IMG/VR virus record: IMGVR_UViG_3300042302_000211
Coordinates: 1-42,124 of that record
Length of the DNA stretch: 42,124 nt
Source: a virus
Reading direction: 5' to 3' (one strand)
This document shows, piece by piece, positions 5,574 through 12,194 of this stretch (the first letter of the stretch is position 1; the number at the start of each line of letters is the position of its first letter). The translations under genes were made by a program, and so were the position numbers. The notes beneath the pieces are model-generated. The model did no database searches. It worked only from the letters and a program-made list of their open reading frames with translations, and was not told the origin of the DNA.

Positions 5574-6395
5574 TTATCTGCCTATCAACACCTTTTTGAG
5601 GGATTGAGACATTTTAAAAGCACCATGAGCAATATAGTCATCATTGAAATCATGCCCGACTGTCGTAGAGATCCAATAAGGTTTGCCTGTCTCTTTGGCG
5701 ACTCGTTCTCCGACACCACTGGGGTCATTGTCAGCCACGACTATCCCATTGGGGATAAGCCTTGCTACTTCCTTGAGGTTGCCTGCACTAAAGCAAACAT
5801 GGATTGTGTATCGCATTTTATTGGCTCTCATTACCGCCTGAATCGAGAGACCCGTAGCGAGACCCTCGCAGAAGATGGGGACACCTTTTGCGTCAAAGGT
5901 GAAAGTTGCCCCCTTCGTCTGTTGACCATAGAGAAACTTCTTCTTCCCCTCGTCATTGATGAGTTGGCATCCTACTATTCTTCCTTCTCTTCGCATGGCA
6001 ATAACTAACTTACCTTCGCCCTCTGGCGTGTTCCAAACTGGCATCATTTCGTCTGGAAATCCTTTTTTAATCAGATAGGGATGGTGCATAAGTTGGGTCT
6101 GATGCATAATCCAGCCCGCTTTTGCACTTGCCCGTTCTGCCAGTGCCTTTCGTTTTTGATCTTCTTGATTGCGTAATTTTTCGAAATGTGGGGTTGGTGC
6201 ATATTTCTCGTTGCTTCGCCACATACTGGGTTTATCCATGGTTGCCCAATTCTGCACCCACGCTACATCACCCATGTATTTATAACGCCCATTACGCTTA
6301 TGGGGGTGGTCGTCCGTTGGGGTAGATATCCACTTAAATGGAACAACACTGTTAATAATGAGCCCATGGGATCGGGCAAAGTCCTCAAATCTCAT
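5574..6395 (-). CDS. Toprim-domain protein, primase-like
   Basis: A 273-residue protein from ATG at 6395, overlapping the helicase stop as ATGA, with GGGAAG upstream. The C-terminal half is a Toprim fold: catalytic Glu in FCEGLATGLS (E177) and the Asp pair in VVADNDPSG (D222, D224), with the usual GxG-rich strand between. This arrangement is typical of Toprim_3-type proteins of phages and plasmids related to DNA primases. The N-terminal 80 residues contain Trp/aromatic motifs but no zinc finger. It would act in replication initiation or priming with the adjacent helicase. It is the last gene of this operon. Primase activity is an inference from the family; the Toprim assignment is solid. Confidence 0.82.
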   Translation of the reverse strand: MRFEDFARSHGLIINSVVPFKWISTPTDDHPHKRNGRYKYMGDVAWVQNWATMDKPSMWRSNEKYAPTPHFEKLRNQEDQKRKALAERASAKAGWIMHQTQLMHHPYLIKKGFPDEMMPVWNTPEGEGKLVIAMRREGRIVGCQLINDEGKKKFLYGQQTKGATFTFDAKGVPIFCEGLATGLSIQAVMRANKMRYTIHVCFSAGNLKEVARLIPNGIVVADNDPSGVGERVAKETGKPYWISTTVGHDFNDDYIAHGAFKMSQSLKKVLIGR

Positions 6396-7870
6396 GCACT
6401 TCCCTTTCCTTTTGACCAAGCAATCATTCTATTTTTTACCCATTTTTGGGTCGTAATCGAGGGGGGTATGGTGGTATCTAACAGACCTTTAGGCCATACG
6501 CCAAATCTTTCTCGATATTTATGGTTAGCCCAATAGGGGTTGTAGTTGTAAGTCTTGGCTATGTATAAAAGTTCGGAGTAAAAGATTTGCTTATCATCTT
6601 TTCTTGCCTTATTGCCCGCTACCAATTCAACTAACTCACCCGCCACATGATCGACCATGCTCTTGCGTTTACGCACATGACCACAAGCGGGGCAAGTATC
6701 ACTGTTCTTAGGCCATAAATAACCGCAGGATGGGCATTTGGCTTCTGCTTTTTTCTTTTCAGTTAGTTCTCGCTTGGCTCTCTCTACTTTACCCTCAAGG
6801 GACTTAACACCTTCGGAGTAAATCTCATCCCAATCATCCCGAAAGCGTAAATAGTTACCTGAATGGTCTAGCCATAGGGCAAACTCTTTGCCTTCGTAAG
6901 GACGCATAACCCGCCCCATTTGTTGGACATGACTGGAAAGGGATTTGGAAAAAGGTCGAGCAGAAACTCCAATCATCACATCCGATACATCAAAGCCTCT
7001 AGTAAGAATGTCAGTCGCAATCAGACCATTGATCTCGGTATCGGGTTTGGCAAAGTCTTCGATGGCTGCCCGCTTGAATTCGTCATTATCTTTATAGGAA
7101 ATCGAGACAAAGTTATAGCCTTTTTGGGCAAACTTATCGACCAAATGTGCGCCATGGGCTACGCCTGAGCAGAAAACAATAGTTTTAACGGGCTTTCCAA
7201 AAACTTCGTGGGTCTTTTTAATCCATTCATCCACAATATCGCCCGTAATTCTCATGCCTCTCTCGGTGGTTTGGTCGGCAGACCACTCTCCAGCGACCTT
7301 TTTAACGCCCGTCATATCGATTTCTTTAGCAATATAGACCTTGAGTGGGGCAAGCCACTTAGAATTCACCAAATCCTCTGTGGTAGCCCCGCAGACCACA
7401 TTGGAATACAGATCCCCCAATCCTTTGGTAAATGGCGTGGCGGTCAATCCAATGACTTTGACCTGGGGATTGTTTTGGATAAAGTCAGAAGTCTGCTTTC
7501 TAGCGATATGGCATTCATCGACTATAAGAAGATCAATCTCTGGAAAGTCTTGTCTGCGTTCTAGGGTTTGGGCAGAACACACCTGAAGTCGGTTGGTGCG
7601 GTCAAATTTCCAATGATCGGCTTGAAATACCCCATGATTGATGCCGTACTTAGTGAGGCGGTTACTGGTTTGATCGACCAAGACAATGCGGTCAAGCACC
7701 ATCGATGCCTTCTTGTAATTGTCTTTGGTGGCTTTCATTAGGTAGATGGCTACCTCGGTCTTACCAAACCCTGTTGGGGCATACAACAGTTGAGATCGGT
7801 GTCCTTGCTTAAACCCGTCTCTTAGAACACTAACCACATGGGTTTGGTGTTCTCTTAACTCTAAATCCAT
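6392..7870 (-). CDS. Superfamily 2 DNA helicase with zinc ribbon
   Basis: A 492-residue DEAD/DEAH-type helicase. Seen directly: LREHQ at the N-terminus (Q-motif-like), Walker A APTGFGKTE (K37), DExH box VDECH (118-121), TATP (143-146) and motif VI QQMGRVMRP (Q316 onward). After the helicase core is a zinc ribbon with Cys379, Cys382, Cys393 and Cys396, and a basic C-terminal extension of about 90 residues ending in a Trp-rich domain. This layout matches the phage/RecG-UvsW-like SF2 helicases (SSL2/COG1061 type) used in replication or branch migration. It precedes the Toprim gene, with which it overlaps, suggesting a helicase-primase pair. Confidence in class is high, in exact role moderate. 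Confidence 0.9.
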   Translation of the reverse strand: MDLELREHQTHVVSVLRDGFKQGHRSQLLYAPTGFGKTEVAIYLMKATKDNYKKASMVLDRIVLVDQTSNRLTKYGINHGVFQADHWKFDRTNRLQVCSAQTLERRQDFPEIDLLIVDECHIARKQTSDFIQNNPQVKVIGLTATPFTKGLGDLYSNVVCGATTEDLVNSKWLAPLKVYIAKEIDMTGVKKVAGEWSADQTTERGMRITGDIVDEWIKKTHEVFGKPVKTIVFCSGVAHGAHLVDKFAQKGYNFVSISYKDNDEFKRAAIEDFAKPDTEINGLIATDILTRGFDVSDVMIGVSARPFSKSLSSHVQQMGRVMRPYEGKEFALWLDHSGNYLRFRDDWDEIYSEGVKSLEGKVERAKRELTEKKKAEAKCPSCGYLWPKNSDTCPACGHVRKRKSMVDHVAGELVELVAGNKARKDDKQIFYSELLYIAKTYNYNPYWANHKYRERFGVWPKGLLDTTIPPSITTQKWVKNRMIAWSKGKGSA

Positions 7871-7923
7871 AAATACTCCTAACTACCAAATTCCCTTTGG
7901 CTTGGGCTGGGGCATACGCCCCC

Positions 7924-8787
7924 TTAAACTGTTTCGTATTTCTTTAGTTTTGCTTTTAATGATTTAATGGTTCGCATCATTTCAGCGTTCTCGTTTTGAT
8001 AAATGTCTCGGCTTTCACGCATAGACTTGTTATCAATCTCTAAAACCCTGATCTGTTCCCGTAGGTTCTTGATGGTCTCTTCGACATCGATCTTCTCAAT
8101 CTCAGAGGCATCCCACTGTCCTACGGCTATCTTGTCCCGCATGACTGTGTTTTCTTCTGCCAAAGTATTGACTGTGGTGGCTAACTCTTTGACCTTTTGC
8201 TCCAGTTCTTTGACCTCTGGGTTGGCGGTTGTTACATCAGGCTTCGTGGTTGGGGTGGTCGCCTTTTTCTTCTTATCGGTCTTCATGGTGGTTGTATTGC
8301 CATGCCTATCGACATAGGTAACAGTGGTTTGGGCTGGGGTTTTCGCTTCTTCTTGCATCGCTACACGCACACGCCCAACAGTCATGCTAGAGATATCAAG
8401 TTCCTTGGCAATATGGTTGTTTGACCACTTGCTGTATTCCTCATCGGTAAGCATGATGCGAAGAATGGCACGGATGTCTTCGGCTTTAAGGCGGTTGCCA
8501 TGTTTGTTGTTGGCTTTCCATGCGTAGAACTGGGCTTCACGCAGTGTGCCAGTATGGATAATTGCTTCGATACTGGTTAGCCCATTAGTTTTATAACCAA
8601 AGTAGCGATGGAATCCATCGACTAACCAGTATACCGAGCCATCATGGAATACTTCAACGGGCGGGAAAACAACTCCCTCACGCATCACCTCGGCATATTC
8701 TTTGACGAGGTTTTGATCTAGTTCGAGACGGGGCTGAGTTCCCCCATCAGTACGGATATTCAGTAGATTCAGTTTCTTCACATTCAC
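7924..8787 (-). CDS. ParB/Srx-fold nuclease-like DNA-binding protein with coiled coil
   Basis: A 287-residue protein. The N-terminal domain shows the ParB/sulfiredoxin pattern: a variable PPVEVFHDGS strand followed by WLVDGFHRYFG (DGFHR at 57-61). A helix-turn-helix follows at about 121-140 (SNNHIAKELDISSMTVGRVR). Residues 155-190 are Thr/Lys-rich linker and about 190-285 form a long coiled coil. Phage proteins of this type serve in regulation, partition-like DNA binding or nicking. It is the first gene of the 8787-5574 operon and is preceded by a structured leader with direct repeats, which might be its own binding sites (inference). Confidence 0.82.
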   Translation of the reverse strand: MNVKKLNLLNIRTDGGTQPRLELDQNLVKEYAEVMREGVVFPPVEVFHDGSVYWLVDGFHRYFGYKTNGLTSIEAIIHTGTLREAQFYAWKANNKHGNRLKAEDIRAILRIMLTDEEYSKWSNNHIAKELDISSMTVGRVRVAMQEEAKTPAQTTVTYVDRHGNTTTMKTDKKKKATTPTTKPDVTTANPEVKELEQKVKELATTVNTLAEENTVMRDKIAVGQWDASEIEKIDVEETIKNLREQIRVLEIDNKSMRESRDIYQNENAEMMRTIKSLKAKLKKYETV

Positions 8788-8819
8788 TCCTCTTGTAGTT
8801 AAGTAAGTAATACAGTCAG

Positions 8820-8878
8820 GTTGCTTTTTGGTGAACGCACCTAGCCTCTCCTAGATGCCTTCAACTGTTGCTTTTTGG
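8820..8878. repeat. Pair of 12-base direct repeats upstream of the ParB-like gene
   Basis: GTTGCTTTTTGG occurs at 8820-8831 and again at 8867-8878, spaced 47 bases start to start, each followed by a C/A/G-rich segment containing CACC or CACCC. The first copy is 33 bases upstream of the ParB-like start. They are candidates for operator or partition-like sites of that protein; this is inference from position. Confidence 0.45.
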
Positions 8879-8983
8879 AGCCACAGCACCCGCCAGACGT
8901 TCGATCTAGGACTCTGGCTTCGCCATCCTTTCCCCTGTTTCAGATCTAATCCCACAGTAGGGGTTCTTCCCATATAGCTGCTG

Positions 8984-9061
8984 TTATGTCCGACCTATAT
9001 GGTGTAGCTGTGGAGACTTACGAAGAGTGAAGAGGCAGTTATGCCTTTCACACGTTCTCGT
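8984..9061 (-). CDS. Putative 25-codon ORF behind a module-type ribosome binding site, no ATG
   Basis: GTGCTAGGAGAATTACG on the minus strand nearly matches the module element of copy B, but where ATG would be expected the frame starts with ACG. Read from that codon, 25 residues follow (TRTCERHNCLFTLRKSPQ, then LHHIGRT) to a TAA, with a CxxHxC cluster. It may be a gene with a very weak start, a decayed gene whose ATG became ACG, or a leader element that is not translated. I list it because the upstream element is otherwise unexplained. Confidence 0.25.
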   Translation of the reverse strand, partial: TRTCERHNCLFTLRKSPQLHHIGRT

Positions 9062-9122
9062 AATTCTCCTAGCACGACTAGATTAAACCAATCGAAATAA
9101 ATTTGCAACAATTTTTTTTCAC

Positions 9123-9156
9123 AAAAGAAAAACCCCCAGGAGTGTGAGCCTGGGGG
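9123..9156 (-). terminator. Rho-independent terminator of the leftward recombination operon
   Basis: On the minus strand an eight-base stem CCCCCAGG / CCTGGGGG (9156-9149 with 9140-9133) is followed by TTTTTCTTTT. It lies downstream of the last gene of the 14635-9314 operon. The stem resembles that of the plus-strand terminator at 5540-5563 (shared CCCCCAG/CTGGGGG core). On the plus strand the hairpin is followed by TTTTAGGG, weaker. Confidence 0.85.
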
Positions 9157-9162
9157 TTTTAG

Positions 9163-9214
9163 GGTGAGTGTGTTCACCGAGGGCTTGCTTTGCACAAAAC
9201 CAATCTGCTAGGAG
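9163..9214 (+). promoter_or_regulatory. Hairpin + CTGCTAGGAG module, degenerate copy E
   Basis: A five-base stem GGTGA (9163-9167) / TCACC (9174-9178) is followed 26 bases later by CTGCTAGGAG at 9205-9214, then a GTG codon at 9223. The order matches copies A-D, but the TAA before CTGCT is replaced by AAT. It stands apart from the plus block, between the leftward operon's terminator and convergent HNH gene. Confidence 0.45.
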
Positions 9215-9222
9215 TGGAGAAC

Positions 9223-9252
9223 GTGCGATACCAGTGTTGGCTGGTGCACTAA
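9223..9252 (+). CDS. Putative nine-residue leader peptide (GTG start)
   Basis: GTG at 9223 follows the module-type AGGAG at a spacing of eight bases and encodes MRYQCWLVH before TAA. The next frame's ATG directly follows this stop. So short a peptide can be supported only by the ribosome binding site; it may be a leader peptide or the remnant of a longer gene. Confidence 0.25.
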   Translation: MRYQCWLVH

Positions 9253-9330
9253 ATGTACCACATAACAGGAATAAACGTCAACATGTTGTGTTATCAAGGA
9301 ACATCAAAGGCTATCAACGGATATCAATAA
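9253..9330 (+). CDS. Putative 25-residue ORF coupled to the leader peptide
   Basis: ATG immediately follows the TAA of the nine-codon frame (TAAATG), giving MYHITGINVNMLCYQGTSKA plus five residues. It ends inside the 3' end of the convergent HNH gene. No ribosome binding site of its own; it would depend on re-initiation. Weak evidence. Confidence 0.2.
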   Translation: MYHITGINVNMLCYQGTSKAINGYQ

Positions 9331-9607
9331 GTCCGTTTTCAAAGAGCCAGCCTATAGTCTTGCGGTGGGCTTCTTCCCACATTTCAACCCGTTCTGCTTT
9401 ACTTAGGCTCAAACCCTGATCCAGATTGGAATGACACTGAAAACAGAGAGCCGCCACCCTAAAATCGTGCGCCTTCAAGGATCTCCCTTTTCCGTCACGG
9501 AGCTGGTTTGAGTGCGCAGCGCAGACTGTGCCGTCCTGTTTGCCACAGTTATGGCATGGGCTAGTTCTAACCAGCTCTAGGAGCTTCTTATTGCGATAAA
9601 TAGTCAC
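9314..9607 (-). CDS. HNH-type nuclease-like protein (DUF1364-like)
   Basis: A 97-residue protein with zinc-binding pairs Cys18/Cys21 and Cys55/Cys58 and a histidine-containing AAHSNQLRDGKG between them (H32), followed by HSNLDQG. This CxxC...AH...CxxC layout is that of the DUF1364/Ref-like HNH-related phage proteins, which lie in recombination or Nin-type regions; P1 Ref is a RecA-dependent nuclease of similar design. Here it is the last gene of the recombination operon, four bases overlapping the sigma-4-like gene, and just before the operon's terminator. Nuclease activity is inferred. Confidence 0.75.
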   Translation of the reverse strand: MTIYRNKKLLELVRTSPCHNCGKQDGTVCAAHSNQLRDGKGRSLKAHDFRVAALCFQCHSNLDQGLSLSKAERVEMWEEAHRKTIGWLFENGLIDIR

Positions 9608-9789
9608 AGAAGATCATCTGGGGAATAGACATCATAGCGAGTTCTTAGAACTCGTCTGATCTTATCCAAGGCAGATTTCTCCAAAATAGATACATATGCA
9701 CGGGATATGCCCATCTCCTTGGCTATCTCTTCATGGGTTAATTCTGCTTCAAACCCCGTTGTTTTATTAACATCTACCATCATCTTCAT
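9604..9789 (-). CDS. Sigma-70 region 4-like helix-turn-helix protein
   Basis: A 61-residue protein containing LTHEEIAKEMGISRAYVSIL, then EKSALDKIRRVL, closely following the sigma-70 region 4.2 pattern (LTxEEIGxxLGVSRERVRQIExxALxKLR), including the -35-recognising helix. There is no region 2, so it is not a complete sigma factor. It may bind -35-like DNA or the RNA polymerase beta flap to redirect transcription, or be a simple HTH regulator. ATG at 9789 is preceded by GAGGA six bases upstream. It overlaps both neighbours. The fold is well supported; the role is open. Confidence 0.75.
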   Translation of the reverse strand: MKMMVDVNKTTGFEAELTHEEIAKEMGISRAYVSILEKSALDKIRRVLRTRYDVYSPDDLL

Positions 9790-9982
9790 CGCTGATCCTC
9801 ACACTGGAAGATACATTGTATGCCCGATTCCATGCTGCTTGCCAGACAATCCAGTAGTTCTGAAGGATCTTTTGGGGGTGGGGCCATGGCTCTATGGTAT
9901 CCATAGCCCACTGATTAAATTCTTCTTCCATTCGATTTATATTTAGGGAATTTTCACGATCTTCGGTAGTCCAAGTAGTCAT
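9767..9982 (-). CDS. Small hypothetical protein
   Basis: A 71-residue, Trp-rich acidic protein (MEEEFNQWAMDTIEPWPHPQ, then NYWIVWQAAWNRAYNV). No known domain is recognised; the tryptophan-rich helical centre suggests protein-protein contact. It overlaps the conserved hypothetical gene upstream by four bases and the sigma-4-like gene downstream by 23, so it is a coupled member of the operon. Confidence 0.6.
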   Translation of the reverse strand: MTTWTTEDRENSLNINRMEEEFNQWAMDTIEPWPHPQKILQNYWIVWQAAWNRAYNVSSSVRISDEDDGRC

Positions 9983-10611
9983 GTTATCTCCTCAAAGTTA
10001 TAAAACCATTCGTCCTTAGCACTCCACTTAGCATGGTTCTCAACGCTATATACCTCGGTGGGTATCTTAAAGTCGGGTGTCTTTAGAACTGCGGGTACTA
10101 GCGATACATCGTACCAAAGGCACCGATTATTAGGTTGGCAAGCAAACTGCCCGTTATCTAAACGGATAAAGTTATAAGACTTATGCTCCTCAACACCCTC
10201 TGAAAAGCTAGTATCTAGTCTGTTAGATTCGGGCGAGGCAAAGTCAATGGTGAACAGGTAATTACCAAAGTGAAACTGCTTGTCCTTGCCAAAGAACTTG
10301 ACCTTGAGTCCTCTTAAATTAGACTTCTCAATCACCGCCATGTCGTAGGATAGGCAGTCCCATATCTGTAGGTGGTCTAACGGCAACGGCTCGGCTACTT
10401 CTTTCCACACATAAGCATGGATTGGTAGCTTGTCGTACAAAGCACCGTAGTTAGTTAGCATCGACTCGATACGGAAGGCTTGCCCTTTGATCGCCTTGGC
10501 AGTCATCCACACACAAGGCTCTAGTTCTCCATGCCCTTTCTCGTGGTTGTAGAGAAACTCCTTACGCACAAAGCACTTGACGGGGGGTATATTGGCTACA
10601 AGGAATGTCAT
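9979..10611 (-). CDS. Conserved phage protein, function unknown
   Basis: A 210-residue protein starting MTFLVANIPPVKCFVRKEFL; start at 10611 overlaps the upstream small membrane protein's stop as ATGA (an ATG at 10629 would add six residues). Motifs such as EPCVWMTAKAIKGQAFRIES and YDKLPIHAYVWKE are, in my memory, typical of a conserved hypothetical family in environmental phages. The composition is that of a soluble alpha/beta protein with a conserved Cys/Lys-rich N-terminus. No catalytic motif can be named. Confidence 0.7.
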   Translation of the reverse strand: MTFLVANIPPVKCFVRKEFLYNHEKGHGELEPCVWMTAKAIKGQAFRIESMLTNYGALYDKLPIHAYVWKEVAEPLPLDHLQIWDCLSYDMAVIEKSNLRGLKVKFFGKDKQFHFGNYLFTIDFASPESNRLDTSFSEGVEEHKSYNFIRLDNGQFACQPNNRCLWYDVSLVPAVLKTPDFKIPTEVYSVENHAKWSAKDEWFYNFEEIT

Positions 10612-10781
10612 TTTTGAATCCTTTCCCACAACTCAGACATTGGCATCCCCCTAATTTCTCTCCAACCAATGTGTATACAGGCGTACATAATGAACAGGAA
10701 GAACGCAAAGACTACGGCAAATATTAGCACCGCACAGGTAGCTACGAACAAAGCAAACATATTAAGTATGGTGACAATCAT
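10608..10781 (-). CDS. 57-residue membrane protein
   Basis: ATG at 10781, one base after the lipoprotein gene's stop, opens a 57-codon frame. Residues 3-36 form one long or two short hydrophobic helices (NMFALFVATCAVLIFAVVFA, then FFLFIMYACIHIGW), followed by a positively charged tail. The stop overlaps the next gene's ATG (ATGA), which supports real translation. It follows a lipoprotein and a secreted protein, so three envelope proteins are encoded in a row. Superinfection exclusion is one possible role; unproven. Confidence 0.65.
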   Translation of the reverse strand: MIVTILNMFALFVATCAVLIFAVVFAFFLFIMYACIHIGWREIRGMPMSELWERIQK

Positions 10782-10782
10782 T

Positions 10783-11043
10783 TTATTTAATATATTTTGG
10801 CATACAGGTTACGTCAACTGGGGCCTCAGATAAGAACCCATTAACTTTTCTTCTAGTAGTTATTACAACAGGTCTTGTGCCTGCCGCTTCGCACTCCATA
10901 ATGGCATTAATCATTTCATTTCGAGACATTACATACGTGCTTTTATCTACAAGAACTTCCGTATTCGGAAGATTAGCAATTGGGTCTCTGCTGGCACAAG
11001 CACCAAGTACTGCACACACCGCAACAATGTATAGCTTCTTCAT
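10783..11043 (-). CDS. Small lipoprotein
   Basis: An 86-residue protein with a short positively charged N-terminus, hydrophobic core and lipobox VLGAC (Cys16), so it should be lipidated and anchored in the envelope of a Gram-negative host. The mature part is about 70 residues with two cysteines (ECEAAGTRPVV and VDVTCMPKY), which may form a disulfide. It overlaps the upstream secreted-protein gene by four bases. Phage lipoproteins near early genes often block receptors or DNA entry of rivals (Cor- or Llp-type); this is an analogy, not a match. Confidence 0.72.
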   Translation of the reverse strand: MKKLYIVAVCAVLGACASRDPIANLPNTEVLVDKSTYVMSRNEMINAIMECEAAGTRPVVITTRRKVNGFLSEAPVDVTCMPKYIK

Positions 11044-11321
11044 TTTTTGTTTCCTTTTTCAAAAAAATTTAGGGAGTAAGAATGCAACATGCCTGTATCC
11101 CAAATAATGAGCACTCTTGACTCATCTGCTGCCCAACAGCCAAAGTTAGCACTCCCATCTCTGTAGGTTAAGTAGGCTATCTTTGTATTCTTAATATCTT
11201 TACACTTTGCATCTGTTAAAGAAATGGTCATATCGTCCTGATTTATACCTTGAGCTATAACGCCACGTGCTAAAACTTGGGCAGATAAAATTAGGCTTAA
11301 CAAAACAACTACAACTTTCAT
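11040..11321 (-). CDS. Small secreted/periplasmic protein
   Basis: A 93-residue protein with a signal peptide (MKVVVVLLSLILSAQVLARG, cleavage likely after ALA or a nearby small residue). The mature domain has two cysteines (DAKCKD and FGCWAAD) and a beta-rich pattern ending in WDTGMLHSYSLNFFEKG. No family recognised. It overlaps both neighbours by four bases. Together with the lipoprotein and membrane protein downstream it forms an envelope-directed trio within an otherwise recombination-centred operon. Confidence 0.7.
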   Translation of the reverse strand: MKVVVVLLSLILSAQVLARGVIAQGINQDDMTISLTDAKCKDIKNTKIAYLTYRDGSANFGCWAADESRVLIIWDTGMLHSYSLNFFEKGNKK

Positions 11322-11512
11322 TTTCTAACTCTTTTTTTAATTGCTGGTAAACCAATGGTTTCTTGTGGTTTCCGAGCCTCAATCATGTGGTCAGCTAACG
11401 CATACGCACCCTCTGCTACTTCTTCTAACTTATTGTTTCCACGCATCAACAACCCCGCTAAAGCAAAACCCGCAAGTAAATCACGCAGATACTCTTTTTC
11501 TTCATCGTTCAT
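11318..11512 (-). CDS. Small conserved phage protein, possible DUF-type
   Basis: A 64-residue protein with a conserved-looking LRDLLAGFALAGLLMR and AEGAYALADHMIEARK. This LRDxxAxxALxGLL...AYxxADxMLxxR pattern occurs in many small phage proteins near recombination genes. The LAGFALAGLL stretch is amphipathic rather than clearly membrane-spanning. Function is unknown. Four-base overlaps join it to the RHH gene upstream and the secreted-protein gene downstream. Confidence 0.65.
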   Translation of the reverse strand: MNDEEKEYLRDLLAGFALAGLLMRGNNKLEEVAEGAYALADHMIEARKPQETIGLPAIKKRVRK

Positions 11513-11793
11513 TTTTTAATCTCCAGTGATTCAATTTGATCCGTTAGGATTGAGCCAAGATCTTTTCCCTTGATAGCTATCATTTGAGCTTCTTCACAAT
11601 CGTAGACTAACTGCGATGCATCCTTAAGGGCTTTGTTATACCCACTGGTGTACGCATCATTTCCCTCGATAATCATGCAAATAGCATCCCGTATTAACTT
11701 AGATGCTGTTCGGTTCTTGGCTTCTTTCTTAAGCCGAGCATGCATATCGGCAGGCAGATACACCGAATAAGGAACTAATTTTTTTTGCGCCAT
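11509..11793 (-). CDS. Ribbon-helix-helix-type DNA-binding protein
   Basis: A 94-residue protein. The N-terminal 45 residues (KLVPYSVYLPADMHARLKKE, then AKNRTASKLIRDAICMII) fit the ribbon-helix-helix fold: a beta-strand of alternating hydrophobics, then two helices with a short turn. The C-terminal half is helical and acidic. Such proteins act as dimeric repressors of their own or nearby operons. It is a candidate for binding the palindromes at 1246 and 14731, but no data link them. Confidence 0.7.
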   Translation of the reverse strand: MAQKKLVPYSVYLPADMHARLKKEAKNRTASKLIRDAICMIIEGNDAYTSGYNKALKDASQLVYDCEEAQMIAIKGKDLGSILTDQIESLEIKK

Positions 11794-12194
11794 TCGTTAA
11801 ATTCCTTTAATATTCTGGTAAATGAGATTCTTGCCATTTCATTGGTCTTTAGTTCAGAACGAGATTGAATATTCAGGCAATGGCGTAACCATTCTGTTGC
11901 CATCGCCTCTTCTTCCTCAAAGATTTGCCCGTCATCACACAGATACTTCCAAAATTTAGGATCACGGCATAGCAAACCAGCAATGCGAACATACTTATCA
12001 CCAATAAACTCTTCTCTGTTTAGTGGGGATTCATCTGCTCCAATCCTGACCATAACCACCTGATACCTAGCACCGACAAAATCCCGAAGAAGCTCTTCTG
12101 GGATATCGTCTGGGTGCATAGATAAGGTCAAGACATAGCCAGTCTTATCCTGTTTGAGAGCAACCTTGACCCCTTCAAATTGCATTGTCTTCAT
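11775..12194 (-). CDS. Conserved phage protein of the recombination operon
   Basis: A 139-residue protein. It contains KVALKQDKTGYVLTLSMHPD, then DIPEELLRDFVGARYQVVMVRI, a beta-strand/helix pattern I associate with a conserved hypothetical family of environmental phages. The remainder is helical (EEEEAMATEWLRHCLNIQSR). Start ATG overlaps the upstream stop (ATGA); an internal ATG at residue 4 is also possible. It lies between DNA-metabolism genes and a repressor-like RHH gene. No function can be assigned. Confidence 0.65.
   Translation of the reverse strand: MKTMQFEGVKVALKQDKTGYVLTLSMHPDDIPEELLRDFVGARYQVVMVRIGADESPLNREEFIGDKYVRIAGLLCRDPKFWKYLCDDGQIFEEEEAMATEWLRHCLNIQSRSELKTNEMARISFTRILKEFNEWRKKN

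Larger units (their letters stand above)
8788..9222. other. Structured intergenic region with repeats and hairpins
   Basis: About 430 bases without an ordinary gene. It contains a 12-base direct repeat GTTGCTTTTTGG at 8820-8831 and 8867-8878; an inverted repeat GCCAGA/TCTGGC with a 15-base loop around 8890-8920; an adjacent TGGC/GCCA tetraloop-like hairpin; a minus-strand GTGCTAGGAGAATTA element near 9061-9075; and the terminator at 9123-9156. Higher G+C and dense pairing suggest a structured leader RNA or an origin/attachment-type region. No tRNA fold could be built. Confidence 0.5.

Noticed and set aside
5604-6008. Plus-strand open frame of 134 codons
   Set aside because: Antisense shadow of the Toprim gene, which has intact catalytic motifs on the minus strand.
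8880-8935. tRNA-like GTTCGATC element in the 8788-9222 region
   Set aside because: The bases around the putative T-loop do not form a T-stem, and no acceptor or anticodon stem can be built; the real pairing is GCCAGA/TCTGGC.
8995-9195. Minus-strand open frame of 66 codons
   Set aside because: It runs straight through the strong terminator hairpin at 9123-9156 and has no ribosome binding site.
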